From Burkholderiales bacterium (GTDB lineage Bacteria > Pseudomonadota > Gammaproteobacteria > Burkholderiales > SG8-39), in contig JAICPQ010000128.1 in NCBI GenBank assembly GCA_025929745.1, positions 1 to 7,736 on the forward strand: a DNA stretch of 7,736 nucleotides, in the 5' to 3' direction. Shown in pieces: positions 5,019-7,736 of this stretch; position 1 is the stretch's first letter; each line of letters opens with the position of its first letter. Below the pieces are notes generated by a model. That model saw only the letters and a list, made by a program, of their open reading frames with translations, did no database searches and was not told the origin of the DNA. A program made the translations under genes and the position numbers.

Positions 5019-6354
5019 CGCGCATGGTCACGAACTCCTCGGCCGCCGTCGGGTGGATGCCGATGGTCGCGTCGAACTGCGCCTTGGTCGCGCCCAGCTT
5101 CACGGCGATGGCGATGCCCTGGATGATCTCGCCGGCGTCCGCGCCGATCATGTGCGCGCCTACGACGCGCTGGCTCGCCCGGTCGACGACGAGCTTCATG
5201 AAGGTTCGTTCCTTCTCCTCGCTCATCGTGAGCTTGAGGGCGCGGAACGACGCCTTGTAAATATCGACCGCGCCATAGCGCTCGCGCGCGCGCTCTTCAG
5301 AGAGGCCGACGGTCGCGACGTTGGGGTGCGAGAAAACCGCCGTGGGAACGTTGTCGTGGTCGATCGGTGTGGGCTCGCCGCCAAACAGCGTGCGCGCGAG
5401 CCACATTGCCTCGGCGGTCGCCACCGGCGTGAGGTTGATGCGGTTCGTGACGTCGCCCACCGCGTGGATCGACGGCACGCTCGTCGCCGAATAACGATCG
5501 ACGATGACCGCGCCGTCCGGGGCGAGCTTGACGCCGGCGTGCTCAAGGCCGAGCTTCGCCGTGTTCGGGCGCCGGCCGGTCGCGAACATGACGAGGTCCG
5601 TGCGCTCGATGCGCCCGTCGGTGAACTCGATCTCGATGCCGACGGCCGTCCTGCGCAGCGCGGCAGGCTCGCAGCCGTAGCAGACCCTGACGCCCTTCGC
5701 GGACATTTCCTCGCCGACGCGCGTGCCGATCTCCGCGTCGAAGCCGCGCAGCAGGCGCTTGCCGCGGTAGGTGAGCACGGTCTCCACGCCCAGTCCGTTG
5801 AAGATCGACGCGAACTCGAGCGCGATGTATCCGCCGCCGACCACAACCGCACGGCGCGGCAGGCGCTCGAGGTGGAAAGCCTCGTTCGACGTGATGGCAA
5901 GCTCGACGCCGTCGATCACCGGCAGCGTCGGCCACGAGCCCGTGGCGACGAGGATGTGTTTTGCGGTGTAGGTCTTCCCGTTCACCCGCACGCTGTGCGG
6001 GTCGACAATCTCGGCGCGGCCGCGGTGAATTTCAACGCCGGCATTGACGAGCACGCGCTCATACACGCCGTTCAGCCGCGCAATCTCCTTGTCCTTGTTG
6101 CGAAGAAGCGTCGGCCAGTCGAATCGCACTTCGCCGACGGTCCAACCGTAGGCCGCCGCCAGATGAAAGTCCTCGCGCCAGTGCGCGGCATACGAGAAAA
6201 GCTTCTTCGGAATGCAGCCGACGTTCACGCACGTGCCGCCGAAGCGGTCGTTCTCGGCGATCGCGACCCTGGCGCCGTAGGAAGCGGACACGCGGCTCGC
6301 GCGCACGCCGCCTGAGCCGCCGCCGATCGTGAATAGCTCGTAGTCGAACGCCAC
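4981..6354 (-). CDS. gor: Glutathione-disulfide reductase
   Basis: A 457-residue NADPH- and FAD-dependent class I disulfide reductase that reduces GSSG to GSH in the cytoplasm. FAD motif IGGGSGG is at 10-16. The redox-active disulfide is in GGTCVNVGCIPKK (39-51), with C42 and C47. The NADPH domain has VVGGGYIALEF (171-181) and both arginines that select NADPH over NADH (R197 and R203, in TYRGKRLLR). ATGRRPN (258-264), the second FAD contact HAVGDV (297-302) and the interface catalytic pair H434/E439 in HPTAAEE complete the enzyme. The GTG start at 6354 lies 1 bp after the stop of the upstream NUDIX/MBL gene, implying translational coupling. The last residues, EKSGSEPDFRQR, are encoded almost entirely by the palindromic repeat and are not native family sequence, which normally ends near FVTMR. 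All catalytic elements precede this tail, so activity should be intact. Confidence 0.97.
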   Translation of the reverse strand: MAFDYELFTIGGGSGGVRASRVSASYGARVAIAENDRFGGTCVNVGCIPKKLFSYAAHWREDFHLAAAYGWTVGEVRFDWPTLLRNKDKEIARLNGVYERVLVNAGVEIHRGRAEIVDPHSVRVNGKTYTAKHILVATGSWPTLPVIDGVELAITSNEAFHLERLPRRAVVVGGGYIALEFASIFNGLGVETVLTYRGKRLLRGFDAEIGTRVGEEMSAKGVRVCYGCEPAALRRTAVGIEIEFTDGRIERTDLVMFATGRRPNTAKLGLEHAGVKLAPDGAVIVDRYSATSVPSIHAVGDVTNRINLTPVATAEAMWLARTLFGGEPTPIDHDNVPTAVFSHPNVATVGLSEERARERYGAVDIYKASFRALKLTMSEEKERTFMKLVVDRASQRVVGAHMIGADAGEIIQGIAIAVKLGATKAQFDATIGIHPTAAEEFVTMREKSGSEPDFRQR

Positions 6355-6355
6355 G

Positions 6356-7736
6356 CTACTTCGTCAGCGAATATCGGCTTGCCTGGACGCGCACGGCTCC
6401 GTCGGCGACGAGCTTGTCGAGATGCGCGGTGAGCGAGCGCGCGGCGGCGCGATAGACACGCTCGGGCACGTCGTCGTAGACCAGCGGCAGGAGCTCCTCG
6501 AGCGTAGGGCGGCCGAGGCGCTCGAGCGCCGCCACGACTTTGCGCTCGCGGTTCAGGCGGTGCGCGATCAGCCGCTTTAGCTCTTTCTTTGGCGCGCCGA
6601 TGAGGTAGCCGTGCCCGGGCGCGATGATGGCGATATCCTCGCCAAGCAGCCGCTCGAGCGATTGCAGGTACACGCGCATGTTTCCATCCGGCGGGTTGAT
6701 CACCACGGTCGAGCCCTGCATCACATGATCTCCGGTGAAGAGCATGCGTGTGGCTTCAAGCATGTAGCAGACGTGGTTGGACGCATGTCCCGGCGTGTGC
6801 AGCGCGCGTAGCCTCACCTCACCTAACTCGATCGTCTCGCCGTGCTCAAGCACCACATCGGGCTTGAACGTGGCGTCCTGACCCGCCGGCGCTGGTCGCC
6901 CGTAGGCTTGCGCGCCGGTTTTCTCCTTGAGAATCGCGGCGGCCGGCGAATGGTCGAGGTGCGTATGCGTGCACAGGACGTACTTCGGCTTGTATTTCAG
7001 CAGCGCCTCGATGTGCGAATCGATCGCGGGCCCGGGATCGATGACCGCTACGCCGCCCACGATGTAGCTGTTCGTTCCCGGCCCGGTCATGATGCCCGGA
7101 TTCGGCGCCGTGACTCGCGTGACCCAGCGGTCGAGGCGCTTCGGCGTGCCGGGGACGATGTCGTAAGTGGTCTCGCCGGTCTCCTCGGGATCGGACCAGT
7201 GGATCTCGAAGTAGGGCGCGTCGGCGCGCCGGAAAATCTTCGGGCCGTCCTTGCCCTGCGCCCAGCACGCCCGGTTCTCCTCGATCTCCGGAATCGAGCG
7301 CGCGTACTCGAACGCCGCGCGCGGGTCGGAAAAGCGCGCCAGCTCCTTCAGCGATTGCTGCGTGGCGTTCACGAGCTCGATCTCGCCGCGCGCGCCACGC
7401 TGCAGCGCCTCGCGCGGGCTGATCCAGACGTCGTGCACGGTCTCGGCCGCGTCGTGCTTGCCTTGCTGCCCTTCCGGTGCGAGCGCGACGAAGAAGCGCG
7501 CATCGAAGCGCCGCGAGCGTCCCGGCGCAGTGATCCAGTGACCGAAGTAGGCGAGCTCGCCCGCCGGGAGGTACAGGTCTTCGCTCTCGAGCAAGTTGCG
7601 GAACGGCTTCGTGCGCCAATGCATCAACGCTTGCGCACGTTGTGCCGACACCGGGTTTCCATCCTTGTCGTGAGCGAGCAGGACGCCCGCTTCTTCGAAG
7701 CACTCGCGGATGGCGGCGACGTAATATGCGAGCGCA
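6356..7736 (-). CDS. NUDIX hydrolase / metallo-beta-lactamase fusion (5'-partial)
   Basis: A two-enzyme fusion whose start lies beyond the window edge; 459 residues are visible, first full codon at 7735-7733. The N-terminal NUDIX domain resembles NUDT19/NUDT8-type CoA or nucleoside-diphosphate hydrolases. It shows the end of the Nudix box, RECFEEAGV (10-18, bases 7682-7708), then GHWITAPGRSRRFDARFFVAL (about 65-85) and a WISPREAL segment. From about 215 an MBL domain follows, LACTB2-like: HTHLDH (257-262), TPGHASNH (314-321), FTGDH (333-337) and PGHG (373-376) supply metal ligands. The C-terminal about 70 residues form the winged-helix domain typical of that MBL group. Each half suggests phosphodiester or thioester-type hydrolysis, but the natural substrate is unknown. 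An internal GTG at 7651 would remove the Nudix box and is not the real start. It lies 1 bp upstream of gor. Confidence 0.93.
   Translation of the reverse strand, partial: ALAYYVAAIRECFEEAGVLLAHDKDGNPVSAQRAQALMHWRTKPFRNLLESEDLYLPAGELAYFGHWITAPGRSRRFDARFFVALAPEGQQGKHDAAETVHDVWISPREALQRGARGEIELVNATQQSLKELARFSDPRAAFEYARSIPEIEENRACWAQGKDGPKIFRRADAPYFEIHWSDPEETGETTYDIVPGTPKRLDRWVTRVTAPNPGIMTGPGTNSYIVGGVAVIDPGPAIDSHIEALLKYKPKYVLCTHTHLDHSPAAAILKEKTGAQAYGRPAPAGQDATFKPDVVLEHGETIELGEVRLRALHTPGHASNHVCYMLEATRMLFTGDHVMQGSTVVINPPDGNMRVYLQSLERLLGEDIAIIAPGHGYLIGAPKKELKRLIAHRLNRERKVVAALERLGRPTLEELLPLVYDDVPERVYRAAARSLTAHLDKLVADGAVRVQASRYSLTK

Noticed and set aside
5053..6315. A 420-codon open frame on the plus strand antisense to gor
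   Set aside because: It is composed of R/A/D/H-rich low-order sequence with no recognisable domain, and it mirrors the codon pattern of gor. Long antisense frames are expected in GC-rich genes.
7649..7651. GTG as the start of the NUDIX/MBL gene
   Set aside because: The open frame upstream encodes the Nudix box core, so this codon is an internal valine.
6356..7736. MBL domain as a true beta-lactamase or antibiotic-resistance gene
   Set aside because: The winged-helix C-terminus, NUDIX fusion and lack of a signal peptide point to a cytoplasmic LACTB2-like hydrolase.
1..7736. tRNA, rRNA, CRISPR array, phage or toxin-antitoxin module
   Set aside because: I read both strands for clover-leaf-like segments, spaced direct repeats and small paired genes and found none. 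Nearly every base is within a recognisable metabolic or transport gene.

Overview
This is a compact, GC-rich stretch of bacterial chromosome. The largest gap between genes is 78 bp (4903-4980), and a repeat element fills most of it. Third codon positions are strongly G/C. The gene families, together with a GGGGTCAGAGCCC-type palindromic repeat, suggest a proteobacterium, most likely a betaproteobacterium (Burkholderiales or a relative). That assignment is inference from style; no rRNA or marker gene is present.

Left half, plus strand (1-3041): four tightly packed genes read rightwards. They are the C-terminal part of an MFS permease, a SpeE/spermidine-synthase-like protein, a YbhB/YbcL-type PEBP protein, and a TSUP (TauE/SafE) membrane transporter. 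Consecutive genes overlap by 32, 4 and 1 bp, which fits co-transcription and translational coupling. Two starts are unusual. The PEBP gene starts at a GTG with no Shine-Dalgarno, placed where a perfect TATAAT would initiate a leaderless mRNA. The TSUP gene appears to start at ATC within TAATC, where TAATG would be expected.

Right half, minus strand (3038-7736): four genes read leftwards. They are a NUDIX/metallo-beta-lactamase fusion (its start lies outside the window), glutathione-disulfide reductase (gor), a FAD oxidoreductase with a C-terminal Rieske [2Fe-2S] domain, and a small SRPBCC-like protein. The two halves converge, and the last gene of each overlaps the other by 4 bp (3038-3041).

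A perfect 28-bp inverted repeat with a 26-bp loop lies at 4937-5018. It looks like a REP/BIME-type mobile palindrome. It has supplied the last dozen codons and the stop of gor, and it probably acts as a gor terminator.

Functionally the window looks like housekeeping and accessory metabolism: glutathione redox cycling, a FAD/Rieske oxidoreductase, hydrolysis of a nucleotide or CoA derivative, and transport of a small anion and a carboxylate-like solute. I see no defence island, CRISPR, phage, toxin-antitoxin or biosynthetic cluster, and no convincing new multi-gene system. The points most worth a second look are the non-canonical starts, the repeat-derived gor tail, and the domain fusions.
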